Shown here: positions 48,301 through 57,432 of the stretch, one piece after another
Position numbering within the stretch: position 1 is the first letter of the stretch
Layout of the letters: the number at the start of each line of letters is the position of its first letter
Source: Pinirhizobacter soli
GTDB taxonomy: Bacteria > Pseudomonadota > Gammaproteobacteria > Xanthomonadales > Rhodanobacteraceae
DNA length: 64,000 bases
Direction: 5' to 3'
Assembly: GCF_015905305.1 (NCBI RefSeq)
Contig: NZ_JADZLQ010000001.1
Coordinates: 1,016,599-1,080,598 of the forward strand
Made by a program: the position numbers and the translations under genes
Notes under the pieces: generated by a model
Told to the model about the DNA's origin: nothing
Seen by the model: the letters and a program-made list of their open reading frames with translations, nothing else
Databases searched by the model: none

Positions 48301-48895
48301 CGGCGAGATCGCCCAGCGTTACCAGCCGCCGCGCCCGCGGCGCCAGGATGACGACGAGAACGCCAACCGCTTCCGCCGTACGCCGGAAACGCCCTGGACC
48401 GTGGCCGGCATGGTGACCGGCATGCGCAAGCGCGGCGACAGCGATGCCTTCGTGCGGATCGAGGATGGCACCGGGCAGATCGAATGCAGCTTCTTCCGCG
48501 AGGTATTTACCGAGGCCTCGCCCCTGCTTACGCGCGACCAGATGATCATCGTCGAGGGCGGCCTGCGCTTTGACGATTTCGCCGGCGGCTACCAGCTGCG
48601 GGCGCGCCGGGCCTATTCGCTCTCCGATGCCTGCGAGCACTACGCTCGCCTGCTACGTGTGAAGGTCAACGGCATCGGCCCCGACTTCAACACCCACCTG
48701 CGCCACGCCCTGGCCGGCTACAAGGGCGGCCGCACCCCGCTGATGCTGCAGGGCTACCGGAACACGGTCGCCCAGGCCGACATGGAGTTCGGTGAGGAGT
48801 GGAAGGTGAAGGCCCTGCCCGACCTCCTCCGGGCGCTGAGGGTGATCCCCGGGGTGCTGGCCGCCGAGCTTCGCCTTGCCAGGCCGCAGGAATAG
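45356..48895 (+). CDS. dnaE: DNA polymerase III alpha subunit
   Basis: 1179-residue replicative polymerase. PHP domain begins HLHLHSEYSLVDS; palm catalytic aspartates in MPDFDIDFCMDRRDEVI near 396-412; helix-hairpin-helix and beta-clamp region follow; an OB domain lies near residue 1010-1090 (WTVAGMVTGMRKRG). Length is normal for the proteobacterial DnaE1 group, which uses a separate DnaQ proofreader. No terminator is evident before accA. Confidence 0.97.
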   Translation: MSTPFAHLHLHSEYSLVDSTIRIKALIAACVRAGMPAVALTDESNLFALVKFYKAAQAAGIKPIAGADVWVVGHDDPRPWRLTLLCQDHAGYLNLSRLVSKAWRDGQHGGKAFVEAGWMTSPSMAGLIAICGRESEAARVAPSGGVEAAVLKLTPLARIFPDRLYLELTRTGREGEELWNNAALAVAGAMDLPVIASNDVRFIDQDDFESHEARVCINQGRVLADPKRPRDYSSEQYLKTPAEMAELFADVPEALENTVELSRRCNLELKFGTYYLPDFPVPAGHDLASYIRVRAREGLADRLAAHPMAPGRALEDYQSRLEREVDVIVNMGFPGYFLIVSDFIGWAKENGIPVGPGRGSGAGSLVAWALNITDLDPLQFALLFERFLNPERVSMPDFDIDFCMDRRDEVIDYVARKYGRDHVSQIITYGSMAAKAVLRDSGRVLGMGYGQVDKLAKLIPNRPLDLTLSDALGISEKSKKETERVVKDFCDLYDQDDESRSLIDLALKLESLTRNAGKHAGGVVIAPTALTDFAPLYCEPGGAGVVTQFDKDDVEAVGLVKFDFLGLRTLTIIDWAVKAINVRRAETGEEALNIAALPLDDAFTYDEVFKKAQTVAIFQFESAGMQRLLKDAKADRFEDIIALGALYRPGPMDLIPSFCARKHGKEVVEYPDPRVEPILKETYGIMVYQEQVMQMAQIVGGYSLGGADLLRRAMGKKKLEEMAKERAKFREGAAKDGLNGDKADAIFDLMEKFAGYGFNKSHAAAYALVSYQTAWLKAHYPAEFMAATISSDMDNTDKVVTFLDETRAIGINVLPPDVNSSGWMFHATEPKVVRYGLGAIKGVGQGVCEAIVAERAAGGPFTSLVDFCQRVGSSKLNKRTMEALVQAGALTGLGINRATMMMHIPEAMKAADQDAKNRAAGQVDIFGQAAGQPVVIQLSGSVPEWPLEQLLHGERETLGHYLSGHPTDPWADTLAQLASCPIGEIAQRYQPPRPRRQDDDENANRFRRTPETPWTVAGMVTGMRKRGDSDAFVRIEDGTGQIECSFFREVFTEASPLLTRDQMIIVEGGLRFDDFAGGYQLRARRAYSLSDACEHYARLLRVKVNGIGPDFNTHLRHALAGYKGGRTPLMLQGYRNTVAQADMEFGEEWKVKALPDLLRALRVIPGVLAAELRLARPQE

Positions 48896-48976
48896 CCCAC
48901 GGCGGCCCGGACGGATGGAAAAAGCCGCCACCGCAAGACCATACGGCAGCGCACACCCGCAGGCTTGCCGCCCCGG

Positions 48977-48982
48977 TATAAT
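48977..48982 (+). promoter_or_regulatory. -10 box for accA
   Basis: A perfect TATAAT lies in the 114-bp dnaE-accA gap, 27 nt before the accA ATG. No -35 match is found at normal spacing, so this is tentative. Confidence 0.4.
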
Positions 48983-49009
48983 TCTCGTTTAGCCCTTTGC
49001 GCGTAAACC

Positions 49010-49966
49010 ATGAATCCCAACTTCCTCGATTTCGAACAACCCATCGCCGAACTGGACGCGAAGATCGAAGAGCTTCGCCATGCCAGCCATGGCCAGGCGT
49101 TCAACATCGACGAGGAAGTGGGCAAGCTCCGCGAGAAGCTCAAGGTCAAGACGGCGGAAATCTTCCGCAACCTCACCCCCTGGCAGATCAGCCAGCTCTC
49201 GCGCCACCCGGCGCGGCCGTACACGCTGGACTACATCAACGGCATGTGCGAGGAATTCCACGAGCTGGCGGGCGACCGCATGTTCGCCGACGACGCCGCC
49301 ATCGTCGGTGGCCTGGGCCGGATCAATGGCCGCTCGGTGATGATCATCGGCCACCAGAAGGGCCGCGACACCAAGAGCAAGGTCAAGCGCAACTTCGGCA
49401 TGCCGCGCCCTGAGGGTTACCGCAAGGCGCTGCGCCTGATGAAGATGGCCGAGCAGTTCAGCCTGCCGCTCTTCACCTTCATCGACACCGCCGGTGCATG
49501 GCCGGGCATCAATGCCGAGGAACGCGGCCAGTCCGAGGCCATCGCCCGCAACCTGATGGAAATGTCCGAGCTCCGCGTGCCGATCATCTGCACCGTCACC
49601 GGCGAGGGTGGCTCCGGCGGTGCGCTGGCCATCGGCGTGGGCGACCGCACCATCATGCTGCAATATTCCACCTACTCGGTGATCACCCCGGAAGGCTGCG
49701 CCTCGATCCTGTTCAAAAGCGCCGACAAGGCCAAGGACGCGGCCGAATTCATGGGCCTCACCGCCCCCCGCCTGATGGAAAACGGTCTGATCGACAAGAT
49801 CGTCCGCGAGCCACTGGGCGGCGCCCACCGCAACCCGTCATCGATGGCCACGCGCCTGAAGGCCGTGCTGATGAACCAGCTCGACGAACTGGAAGCCATG
49901 CCGATCGATGATCTGCTGAAAAAGCGTTATGCGCGGCTGCGCGGTTACGGCGCCTACGCCGAGTAA
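49010..49966 (+). CDS. accA: Acetyl-CoA carboxylase carboxyltransferase subunit alpha
   Basis: 318 residues, same as E. coli (319). With AccD it transfers carboxyl from biotin to acetyl-CoA. Crotonase-like core with [23 protein letters not shown] (about 124-146), [10 protein letters not shown] and the oxyanion-hole [15 protein letters not shown]. The accD, accB and accC genes are not in the window. Confidence 0.97.
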   Translation: MNPNFLDFEQPIAELDAKIEELRHASHGQAFNIDEEVGKLREKLKVKTAEIFRNLTPWQISQLSRHPARPYTLDYINGMCEEFHELAGDRMFADDAAIVGGLGRINGRSVMIIGHQKGRDTKSKVKRNFGMPRPEGYRKALRLMKMAEQFSLPLFTFIDTAGAWPGINAEERGQSEAIARNLMEMSELRVPIICTVTGEGGSGGALAIGVGDRTIMLQYSTYSVITPEGCASILFKSADKAKDAAEFMGLTAPRLMENGLIDKIVREPLGGAHRNPSSMATRLKAVLMNQLDELEAMPIDDLLKKRYARLRGYGAYAE

Positions 49967-50008
49967 GTGGCATCATCCTAGGCTCGTTCCGCTACGCGCT
50001 GAGCCCCC

Positions 50009-50743
50009 ATGGCCACCACCAAGCTAGCCGTCCTGATCGATGCGGATAACGCATCGCCGGCCATCATCGAAGGCCTGATGGCCGAGGTCGCCATCTACGG
50101 CGCGGCGCACGTCAAGCGCATCTACGGCGACTGGACGCGCACCAATCTCTCCGGTTGGAAGGATGCGCTCCCGGCGCACGCCGTGCAGCCCATCCAGCAG
50201 TTCGCCTACACCAAGGGCAAGAACGCTACCGACTCGGCGATGATCATCGACGCGATGGACCTGCTCTACACCGGCCGGCTTGACGGCTTCTGCCTGGTCT
50301 CCAGCGACAGCGACTTCACCCGCCTGGCATCGCGTATCCGTGAATCGGGCCTCACCGTGTTCGGCTTCGGCGAGCGCAAGACACCCGAGGCCTTCCGCAT
50401 GGCCTGCGACAAGTTCATCTACACCGACGTCTTCATGCGCACTGTGGCCAAGGAAGAGCCCAACCAGGCCCCCGTACAGCGCACGGCGAAGGAACTGCGA
50501 TCGGATACGAAGCTTATGAACATGCTGCGCAACGCCATCGACGGCGCCTCCAACGACGACGGCTGGGCCTCCCTCGGCGCGGTGGGCAGCATCCTTAGCA
50601 AACAGTCCACCGACTTCGATTCGCGCAACTACGGCTATAGCAAGCTCTCCGGACTCCTGAACGGCATTGGCCTGTTCGAGATCGAGGAGCAGCAGGTGGG
50701 CAACGGCAAGGCCATCTTCGTACGGGCGAAGCCAAAGCCGTGA
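50009..50743 (+). CDS. NYN (PIN-like) ribonuclease-type protein with LOTUS/OST-HTH domain
   Basis: 244 residues. N-terminal NYN domain (about 5-145) has the acidic residues in LIDADNASP, ATDSAMIIDAMDLL and LVSSDSDFTRLASR, the set expected for metal-dependent RNA cleavage. C-terminal LOTUS/OST-HTH (about 160-240) runs from LRNAIDGASNDDGWASLGAVGSIL to SKLSGLLNGIGLFEIEE. LOTUS domains are RNA-binding in eukaryotes. The stop overlaps the GTG of tilS (GTGA). The biological target is unknown. Confidence 0.88.
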   Translation: MATTKLAVLIDADNASPAIIEGLMAEVAIYGAAHVKRIYGDWTRTNLSGWKDALPAHAVQPIQQFAYTKGKNATDSAMIIDAMDLLYTGRLDGFCLVSSDSDFTRLASRIRESGLTVFGFGERKTPEAFRMACDKFIYTDVFMRTVAKEEPNQAPVQRTAKELRSDTKLMNMLRNAIDGASNDDGWASLGAVGSILSKQSTDFDSRNYGYSKLSGLLNGIGLFEIEEQQVGNGKAIFVRAKPKP

Positions 50744-51999
50744 ACCTGGCGACGGCCCTGGCGGCGCTGCCCGCCGATGCCCCGCTCTGCATCGCCTTCA
50801 GCGGCGGTGGCGATTCGATGGCCTTGCTGCACGCGGTCGCAGCCTTGCGGCCGGCGAAGCTGCGCGCCTTGCATGTGAACCATGGATTGCAGCAGCCAAG
50901 CGACGACTGGGCGCGGCGCTGTGCATCGTTCTGCGATGGCCTGGGTGTGCACCTCACCGTCGCCAGGGTCGAGGTGGATGTGGCCGGTGGCCAGGGCCCG
51001 GAGGCCGCAGCCCGTGACGCACGATATGCGGCCTTCGCCGCGCAGCTTGGCGAAGACGAAGTGCTCCTGCTGGCCCATCACCGCGGCGACCAGGTGGAAA
51101 CGGTACTGCTGAAGCTGCTGCGCGGGGCGGGTCCGGCGGGGCTCGGCGGGATGCCTTCCTCCCGTCCGCTCGGGCCGGGTCGGCTGCTGCGACCCTTGCT
51201 CAACGTGCCGCAGGCCGAGCTTCGCCAGTACCTCGATCGCCATGGGCTCACGCCCTTGGAGGATCCCTCCAACACCGACCATGCGATGGCCCGCTCATAC
51301 CTCCGCGCCGAAATCGTGCCGCGCCTGGCGCGGCACTGGCCCCAGGCCGCCGAGAGCATCGTGCATGCGGCGAACGCGAGCCTGGCTGCCGCGAATTTCA
51401 TCGAAGGGAACTGGCGGCAGGCCTGGCAGGCCCTGGACCGCGGCGGCGCGCTGGATGCCACCGGCTGGCTGGCCCTGCATGAAGCCTTGCGCGTGCCGCT
51501 GCTCGAAGCGTGGCTGCACGGGCGAGGCTTGCGCGCACCCACCACCGCCCAGCGCCGGCAGCTCGAGGCACAGATCGCCCACGCCGCGGCCGACCGCCTG
51601 CCCTGCGTGGGCTGGCGGGACACCGAGGTACATGTATGGCGTGGCGCGCTGCACGCGGTGCGCCGCCATCCGCCACTGCCGGCTCATTGGGAAGCCCCCT
51701 GGAGCGGCGGCGCGCTTTCCGTACCCGGCGGCGCCACCTTGCAGGCCGAGGCCGGATCGAGCCTCCCCGGACTCACCGTGCGCCTGCGCCGCGGGGGCGA
51801 GCGTATCCGGCCGGCCGGCGAGGCCCATACCCGGGAGCTGCGCGACCTCTTCCAGCGCGATGCGGTGCCGCCCTGGCGGCGTCAGCGGCTGCCGCTGCTT
51901 TTCGTCGGCCCTGAACTGGTGGCGGTACCCGGACTGTGGTGGTCCGATCAGGCCCTGCCATGGATCCAAAGCGTGCACGTTACGCACGTAAACGATTGA
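50740..51999 (+). CDS. tilS: tRNA(Ile)-lysidine synthase
   Basis: Converts C34 of the CAU-anticodon tRNA-Ile to lysidine. The 419-residue protein has the PP-loop SGGGDSMALLH near 23-33 and GRGLRxPTT-type recognition part in the middle, with the C-terminal TilS_C domain (RGGERIRPAGEAHTRELRDLFQ near 350). GTG start overlaps the upstream NYN-LOTUS stop. Confidence 0.95.
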   Translation: MNLATALAALPADAPLCIAFSGGGDSMALLHAVAALRPAKLRALHVNHGLQQPSDDWARRCASFCDGLGVHLTVARVEVDVAGGQGPEAAARDARYAAFAAQLGEDEVLLLAHHRGDQVETVLLKLLRGAGPAGLGGMPSSRPLGPGRLLRPLLNVPQAELRQYLDRHGLTPLEDPSNTDHAMARSYLRAEIVPRLARHWPQAAESIVHAANASLAAANFIEGNWRQAWQALDRGGALDATGWLALHEALRVPLLEAWLHGRGLRAPTTAQRRQLEAQIAHAAADRLPCVGWRDTEVHVWRGALHAVRRHPPLPAHWEAPWSGGALSVPGGATLQAEAGSSLPGLTVRLRRGGERIRPAGEAHTRELRDLFQRDAVPPWRRQRLPLLFVGPELVAVPGLWWSDQALPWIQSVHVTHVND

Positions 52000-52031
52000 A
52001 TCCAAGCCGCTGCTGAGCTAGTTTGTCGCCC

Positions 52032-52277
52032 ATGTCGACTCCCCCTGCCACGCCGTCCGTCGCTGAATTCGAACACTCGCTGGACGAACTCGAACAACTG
52101 GTCACGCGCATGGAAGGCAACGAGCTTTCGCTCGACGAGTCACTGTCCTCCTTCGAGCGCGGCATCGGACTGTATCGCACCTGCCAGCGCGCGCTGGAAC
52201 AGGCCGAACAGCGGGTGCGCCTGCTGCTCGATCCCGACGCGCCCGACACCGCCGAACCCTTTGAACCAGAATCATGA
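52032..52277 (+). CDS. xseB: Exodeoxyribonuclease VII small subunit
   Basis: 81-residue all-helical subunit. The core [35 protein letters not shown] is the family signature. ATG at 52032 is preferred; the in-frame TTG 9 nt earlier is less likely. Large subunit xseA is elsewhere. Overlaps the ispA start by 17 bp. Confidence 0.95.
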   Translation: MSTPPATPSVAEFEHSLDELEQLVTRMEGNELSLDESLSSFERGIGLYRTCQRALEQAEQRVRLLLDPDAPDTAEPFEPES

Positions 52278-53160
52278 GGCCGCGCCGTCGATCGACACCC
52301 TGATCGCACGCGCCGACCAAGCCCTCGCCCAAGCCCTTCCCGCCGAACACCAGCCACCCGTCGAACTGCATCGCGCCATGCGCTATGCCGTACTGGGTGG
52401 CGGCAAGCGGCTACGCCCGTTGCTGGTCTACGCCGCCGGCATCGCGCTGGGCGCTAACCTGGATGCACTGGACGCCGCCGCCTGCGCGGTGGAATTCATC
52501 CATGCCTATTCGCTGGTGCACGATGACCTGCCGGCAATGGACGACGATGCCCTGCGCCGCGGCAGGCCTACCTGCCACATCGTCTTCGGCGAAGCCATGG
52601 CAATCCTCGCCGGCGACGCCCTGCAGGCGCTGGCCTTCGAGATCCTGGCCGATGCGGCCGACATCGACGATGCGGAAACGCGCTTGCGCATGCTGCAGGT
52701 GCTCGGCCGCGCCTGCGGCGCCGAAGGCATGGCGGGTGGGCAGGCATTCGACCTGGCGGCCGTAGGGCATCGTCTGGATCTTGCCGAACTCGAGCGCATG
52801 CACGACTACAAGACCGGGGCGCTGATCCGGGCCTCGGTGATGCTCGGCGCGCTAGCCAGTGGCTGCCGCGACTCAGCGACGCTCGATGCACTGGACAGGT
52901 TTGGCCGTGCCGTGGGCCTGGCCTTCCAGGTACGCGACGACATCCTCGACGTCGAAGGCGACGCCGCCGTGATCGGCAAGACTCAAGGCAAGGATGCCGC
53001 GGCCGACAAACCTACCTTCGTCTCGATCATCGGCATGGACGCTTCGCATCACCGCCTGGACGAACTCGTCAACGAAGCGCTAACCGCGGTCGAGCCGTTG
53101 GGCGAACGCGGCAATACCCTTGCCGCGCTCGCCCGGTTCGCCGTCGAACGCGTCAGTTGA
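52261..53160 (+). CDS. ispA: Farnesyl diphosphate synthase (short-chain polyprenyl synthase)
   Basis: 299-residue trans-prenyltransferase supplying FPP to uppS and quinone pathways. First Asp-rich motif [16 protein letters not shown] (DDxxxxD) near 84-99, second DDILDVEGD near 226. No in-frame ATG precedes the conserved region; TTG at 52261 is the likely start, within xseB. In many bacteria dxs follows; here a convergent DUF4870 gene follows with 8-bp overlap. Confidence 0.95.
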   Translation: MNQNHEAAPSIDTLIARADQALAQALPAEHQPPVELHRAMRYAVLGGGKRLRPLLVYAAGIALGANLDALDAAACAVEFIHAYSLVHDDLPAMDDDALRRGRPTCHIVFGEAMAILAGDALQALAFEILADAADIDDAETRLRMLQVLGRACGAEGMAGGQAFDLAAVGHRLDLAELERMHDYKTGALIRASVMLGALASGCRDSATLDALDRFGRAVGLAFQVRDDILDVEGDAAVIGKTQGKDAAADKPTFVSIIGMDASHHRLDELVNEALTAVEPLGERGNTLAALARFAVERVS

Positions 53161-53545
53161 CCAGGCGCAGGGCGAACGGGTAGCGGTACGACCCGGACGA
53201 ACTCACCCGCGTGGCGGCGATGATGCACATGACCAGGTTGAAGATCCAAAGCACCCAGGTCAGGAACACGCCGATGATGATGATGGTGAGGATCCAGCAG
53301 ATCACGTAGCCGATGATCACGGTGATCTGGAAGTTGAGTGCTTCCTTTGCCTCGGTGATCAGGTAGGCCTTCTCGGGGCGGTCCTTGTGGACCAGCCACA
53401 CGATCAGCGGCACGATGAAACTGAAGAGAAACCCTGACAGGTGCGTCAGCATGGCCAGGTTGCGGTCGTCGGCCGCGGCCGATGGTGGAGCGGCCTCATA
53501 CGGTGGCGGCGTGGACGGTGGCACCTGGTCCGGCGGTATGCTCAT
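53153..53545 (-). CDS. DUF4870 family small membrane protein
   Basis: 130 residues. Pro-rich N-terminus (PPDQVPPSTPPPYEAAPPS), then the DUF4870 core with three hydrophobic helices (LSGFLFSFIVPLIVWLV, a double helix around TVIIGYVICWILTIIIIG, and VLWIFNLVMCIIAAT) and the polar EAKEALNFQ segment. Function of the family is unknown. Convergent with ispA, overlapping it by 8 bp. Confidence 0.88.
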   Translation of the reverse strand: MSIPPDQVPPSTPPPYEAAPPSAAADDRNLAMLTHLSGFLFSFIVPLIVWLVHKDRPEKAYLITEAKEALNFQITVIIGYVICWILTIIIIGVFLTWVLWIFNLVMCIIAATRVSSSGSYRYPFALRLVN

Positions 53546-53616
53546 GGCTATTCCTCCCCGCGATCATTCGCCCAGCCACTGTCGGCAACCGCTGGCCCCC
53601 TGTCAAGGCGCAAGGG

Positions 53617-54969
53617 TCACTCCCCGGCGATGGTCATCCGTTCCACCAGGATCGATCCGGTCAGCACGTGCGAGCGGTGGTCGACGTCGTTGCCCACCGC
53701 CACGATGTTCGCGTAAAGGTCGCGCAGGTTCGCCGCGATGGTGATTTCCTCGACCGGGAACTGGATTTGTCCGTTTTCCACCCAGAACCCGGACACGCCA
53801 CGGGAGTAGTCGCCGGTGATGATCGACACGCCCTGGCCCATGGCCTCGGTCACCAGCAGGCCCGTACCCAGGCGGCGCAGCATGCCGGCGAAGTCGTCCT
53901 CGCCGGTGCTCACGATGAGGTTGTGCACGCCACCGGCATTGCCGGTGGATTGAAGCCCCAGCTTCCGGGCCGAATAGCTGCCCAGGATGTACCGCTGCAA
54001 CACGCCGCCGGTGACCAGGGCCGAATCGGCCGTGGCGGTACCCTCGGCATCGAATGCGCTCGATGCCAGGCCGCCCTTCAGATGCGGCCGTTCGTCGATG
54101 GCGAACCATTCGGGAAGGATCTGCTTGCCGGCATGGTCGACCAGGAAACTGGCCTTGCGGTACAGCGAACCACCGCTGACCGCGCCGATCAGGTGGCCGA
54201 TAAGCGAGCGGGCCACCTCCGGCGCGAACAGCACCGGCGCCTGGCGCGTGGACAGGCGCCGTGCGCCAAGCCTGGCCAGCGTGCGTTCGGCGGCTTTACG
54301 CCCGATCGCCGCCGCATCGCCGAAGCGGCGCGCATCGCGCACGCTTTCATACCAGTAGTCGCGCTGCATGCCTTCGTCGTCGCCGGCGATCAATGCCACC
54401 GACAATCCGTGCCGGGTGCCACGCTCGCGTCCGACGAAGCCATGGGAATTGGCGTAGACCGAGATGCTCTGGCCGGCGCTGACACTGGCGCCGTCGGAAT
54501 TGGTGATGCCATCGATGGCGCGGCCGCCCTGTTCGACCTCGATGCCCAGCGCGATCGCCGCTTCCACATCCAGGTCCCACGGGTGATAAAGATCAAGCTC
54601 GGGGAACTGCGTGGCCATGCGCGAAGCGTCGGCGAGGCCCGAGAAAGCATCGGCTTCGGTGTAGCGGGCAATGGCGCAGGCCTGTTCGATGGTGGCCTGG
54701 ATCGAATCCGGCTGCAGGTCCGCCGTGCTCGCCGAGCCCTTGCGCTGGCCGAAATACACCGTGAGGCCGAAACCGCGGTCCCGGGTGTGCTCGACGGTCT
54801 CCACCTCGCCCAGGCGAACGTTCACGCTCAGCCCGGTGTCGATGCTGGCCGAGACCTCGGCCTGGCTGGCGCCAGCCGCCAGGGCGCGCCTGATGACGTC
54901 CTCGGCGAGGTTGGCCAGGCGGTCGGAATCTTGCAGGCTGGTGTCGGCGACACGGGCGACTTGGTTCAC
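53617..54969 (-). CDS. pmbA: Metalloprotease subunit TldE/PmbA
   Basis: 450 residues, exactly the E. coli PmbA length. It forms the TldD/TldE protease, which matures microcin B17 and degrades CcdA in E. coli. The subunit lacks the HEXXXH zinc motif found in TldD, as expected. GTG at 54969 chosen: AGGAA lies upstream and the length fits. LQSTGNAGGVHNLIVSTG near 325-342 is a family segment. Divergent from DUF1653-darP. Confidence 0.94.
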   Translation of the reverse strand: MNQVARVADTSLQDSDRLANLAEDVIRRALAAGASQAEVSASIDTGLSVNVRLGEVETVEHTRDRGFGLTVYFGQRKGSASTADLQPDSIQATIEQACAIARYTEADAFSGLADASRMATQFPELDLYHPWDLDVEAAIALGIEVEQGGRAIDGITNSDGASVSAGQSISVYANSHGFVGRERGTRHGLSVALIAGDDEGMQRDYWYESVRDARRFGDAAAIGRKAAERTLARLGARRLSTRQAPVLFAPEVARSLIGHLIGAVSGGSLYRKASFLVDHAGKQILPEWFAIDERPHLKGGLASSAFDAEGTATADSALVTGGVLQRYILGSYSARKLGLQSTGNAGGVHNLIVSTGEDDFAGMLRRLGTGLLVTEAMGQGVSIITGDYSRGVSGFWVENGQIQFPVEEITIAANLRDLYANIVAVGNDVDHRSHVLTGSILVERMTIAGE

Positions 54970-54997
54970 TACGTAGGTTCCTGCTTGGACGACGGGG

Positions 54998-55004
54998 TAG
55001 AATA
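54998..55004. promoter_or_regulatory. Overlapping divergent -10 hexamers between pmbA and the DUF1653 gene
   Basis: Plus strand TAGAAT (54998-55003) and minus strand TATTCT (55004-54999) overlap by five bases, so one AT-rich box could open in both directions. It lies 86 nt before the DUF1653 ATG and 30 nt before the pmbA GTG. No convincing -35 on either side. Confidence 0.35.
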
Positions 55005-55088
55005 ACGGGCCACGGCGTGCCCTGCCCGACCCGACATGGGGTCCGGCCCAGCCGATCAAAAGCGCAGCAGCGCCTCGGAACCCCCGTC

Positions 55089-55319
55089 ATGACTGTCATC
55101 TGCGGCCTCTACCGCCACTACAAGGGAAATCTCTACAGCGTGCTGGGTACCGCCCGGCATAGCGAGACCATGGAGGAACTGGTGGTCTACCGCGCGCTAT
55201 ATGGCGACCACGGCCTGTGGGTGCGCCCGGCCTCGATGTTCGCCGAATCGGTGGAGGTGGCCGGCGAGTGCGTGCCGCGCTTTGCCCTCACCGAAGAGAA
55301 CGAAGGATCCGCCTCGTGA
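55089..55319 (+). CDS. DUF1653 domain small protein
   Basis: 76 residues with the family start GLYRHYKGNLYSVLGTARHSET, a compact beta-rich domain often linked to uncharacterised cytoplasmic proteins. No function known. ATG at 55089 begins the conserved domain. TGA overlaps the GTG of darP (GTGA), implying coupling. Confidence 0.88.
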   Translation: MTVICGLYRHYKGNLYSVLGTARHSETMEELVVYRALYGDHGLWVRPASMFAESVEVAGECVPRFALTEENEGSAS

Positions 55320-55897
55320 GCAACGACACCGACATGACCGATACCGGCGAGGACTTCGGCCCCACCCGCACCCAGCAACGCCGCGATGCCCTGGCCGTGC
55401 TCGCCTTTGCCACCCAGCTGTGCGAATTGCCGGCCACGCGCGTGGGCAAGATGAACCTTCCCGACGACGTCCTGACTGAAATCGGCCACGTGCGGCGCAT
55501 CACCGCCCATGGCGCGCGCAAACGGCAGCTGGCGTACCTGGCCAAGATCATGCGACGCCACGACGACGCCGATTTCGACGACGCGCGCGCGGCGATGGGC
55601 GAGAACCGCGAGCGCCAGCGGCAGGAAACCGCCGCGATGCACCGGCTGGAAAACCAGCGCGACAAGCTCCTGGCCGATGACGACGCGCTGGCGCCGTTCA
55701 TCGCCGAACATCCCGGCGTCGACCGCCAGCATCTGCGTTCACTTATCCGCCAGGCGCGCAGCGAACGCGAGGCCAACAAGCCCCCGCGCGCCTACCGGGA
55801 AATTTTCCAGATGCTCAAGGATCTTTCAGGCGCCGGTGATGCCGACGCCGAAGACGACGCGCCCGAAAGCCGCGTACAAGCCAGCGACGAACTCTAA
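55316..55897 (+). CDS. darP: Ribosome biogenesis factor DarP (YjgA, DUF615)
   Basis: 193 residues, mostly helical and charged. DarP assists late 50S assembly in E. coli. GPTRTQQRRDALAVLAFATQL and ARKRQLAYLAKIMRR, then RHxLR-type HLRSLIRQARSEREANKPPRAYREIFQML match the family. GTG start overlaps the DUF1653 stop; ATG at 55334 is an alternative. The divergent pmbA partner matches E. coli yjgA-pmbA. Confidence 0.93.
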   Translation: MSNDTDMTDTGEDFGPTRTQQRRDALAVLAFATQLCELPATRVGKMNLPDDVLTEIGHVRRITAHGARKRQLAYLAKIMRRHDDADFDDARAAMGENRERQRQETAAMHRLENQRDKLLADDDALAPFIAEHPGVDRQHLRSLIRQARSEREANKPPRAYREIFQMLKDLSGAGDADAEDDAPESRVQASDEL

Positions 55898-55911
55898 ACC
55901 GCGACCCGTTT

Positions 55912-57369
55912 TCAGGTAGCGGTGCCGCCCACCGTCATGTTGTCGATGCGCAAGGTGGGCTGGCCGACGCCCACCGGCACGCTCTGGCCATCCTTGCCGC
56001 ACACGCCCACGCCCTCGTCGAGCTTCATGTCGTTGCCGATCATCGACACGCGCGTGAGTGCCTCAGGACCGTTGCCGATCAAGGTGGCGCCCTTCACCGG
56101 CCGCGTCACCTTGCCGTCCTCGATCAGGTAGGCCTCGCTGGCGGAGAAGGTGAACTTGCCGTTGGTGATGTCCACCTGGCCGCCACCGAAATTCACCGCG
56201 TACAGGCCGCGCTTGACCGAGGCTATGATCTCCTGCGGATCGCGGTCGCCACCACGCATGTAGGTGTTGGTCATGCGCGGCATCGGCAGCTGCGCGAACG
56301 ATTCGCGGCGGCCGTTGCCGGTGGACTTCACGCCCATCAGGCGCGCATTGAGCTTGTCCTGCATGTAGCCACGCAGGATGCCGTCCTCGATCAGCATGGT
56401 GCATTCGGTGGGCGTGCCCTCATCGTCGATGTTCAGCGATCCGCGGCGGCCATCGAGCGTGCCGTCGTCGACCACGGTCACACCCTTCGCCGCCACGCGC
56501 TCACCGATGCGCCCGGCAAACGCCGAACTGCCCTTGCGGTTGAAGTCACCCTCCAGGCCGTGGCCGATGGCTTCGTGCAGCAGGATGCCAGGCCAGCCCG
56601 GTCCCAGCACCACGGTCATGCCGCCGGCCGGCGCATCCACCGCTTCCAGGTTCACCAACGCCTGGCGTACGGCCTCGGCGGCGAACGCATGGGCGCGGCC
56701 ATTCTCGAGCAACTGGCGATAACCATAGCGGCCGCCGCCGCCGCTGTGGCCCTGCTCGCGGCGGCCGTTCTGTTCCACGATCACCTGTACGTTCAGGCGC
56801 ACCAGCGGGCGCACGTCGGCGGCGAGCGTACCGTCGGAGGCCGCGATCAATACCGTATCCAACGTGGCCGACATGCTTACCACCACCTGCTTGACCCGGG
56901 GGTCGCGCGCGCGGGCATAGGCGTCGACTTCGCGCAGCACCGCGATCTTTTCTTCGTTGGGCAGGCTCTCCACCGGATCGATCGCCGGATACAGGGCGCG
57001 GCCGGTGGCCAGTGCCAGCGGGCGTCCCTGGCCGGCGCCACCCTGGGCGATCGCGCGCGCGGCGCGTGAGGCCTCGAGCAGCTGCGGCAACACGATGTCG
57101 TCGGAGTAGGAGAAACCTGTTTTCTCGCCGGACATGGCGCGCACGCCCACGCCTTGTTCGATCGAATGGTTGCCGTCCTTGACGATGCCTTCCTCAAGCA
57201 CCCAGGACTCGCTACGCGAGTGCTGGAAGTAGAGGTCGGCGGCATCGATCGACGGGCCCATCAGCTGGGAGAACACACGGTCGAGGTCACCGGTGGCAAG
57301 GCCACCCGGGGCGAGCAGGCGGCGTTCGGCGAGGGCTAGGGTGGAATCCATCGTCACTTCTTGGGCCAT
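55912..57369 (-). CDS. tldD: Metalloprotease TldD
   Basis: 485-residue catalytic subunit of the TldD/TldE protease. Zinc site [18 protein letters not shown] (HEXXXH) near residue 259. SYSDD and [23 protein letters not shown] are family blocks. ATG at 57369 used; Met7 at 57351 is an alternative. Convergent with darP with a 14-bp gap; yhdP and rng lie upstream on the same strand as in E. coli, with one extra membrane gene between. Confidence 0.96.
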   Translation of the reverse strand: MAQEVTMDSTLALAERRLLAPGGLATGDLDRVFSQLMGPSIDAADLYFQHSRSESWVLEEGIVKDGNHSIEQGVGVRAMSGEKTGFSYSDDIVLPQLLEASRAARAIAQGGAGQGRPLALATGRALYPAIDPVESLPNEEKIAVLREVDAYARARDPRVKQVVVSMSATLDTVLIAASDGTLAADVRPLVRLNVQVIVEQNGRREQGHSGGGGRYGYRQLLENGRAHAFAAEAVRQALVNLEAVDAPAGGMTVVLGPGWPGILLHEAIGHGLEGDFNRKGSSAFAGRIGERVAAKGVTVVDDGTLDGRRGSLNIDDEGTPTECTMLIEDGILRGYMQDKLNARLMGVKSTGNGRRESFAQLPMPRMTNTYMRGGDRDPQEIIASVKRGLYAVNFGGGQVDITNGKFTFSASEAYLIEDGKVTRPVKGATLIGNGPEALTRVSMIGNDMKLDEGVGVCGKDGQSVPVGVGQPTLRIDNMTVGGTAT

Positions 57370-57432
57370 GCGGCTGGGGAAACCGCTTACATGGGGCCTG
57401 ATGCTGGTGGGTTAAACCCGCCGGCGCAAGCC

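Noticed and set aside
45812-48640. A 942-codon open frame on the minus strand.
   Set aside because: Antisense to dnaE, whose product is fully recognisable. The frame is a codon-bias artefact.
48901-48929. GGCGGC/GCCGCC pairing after dnaE.
   Set aside because: Six-bp stem with a 17-nt loop and no T run. Too weak to call a terminator.
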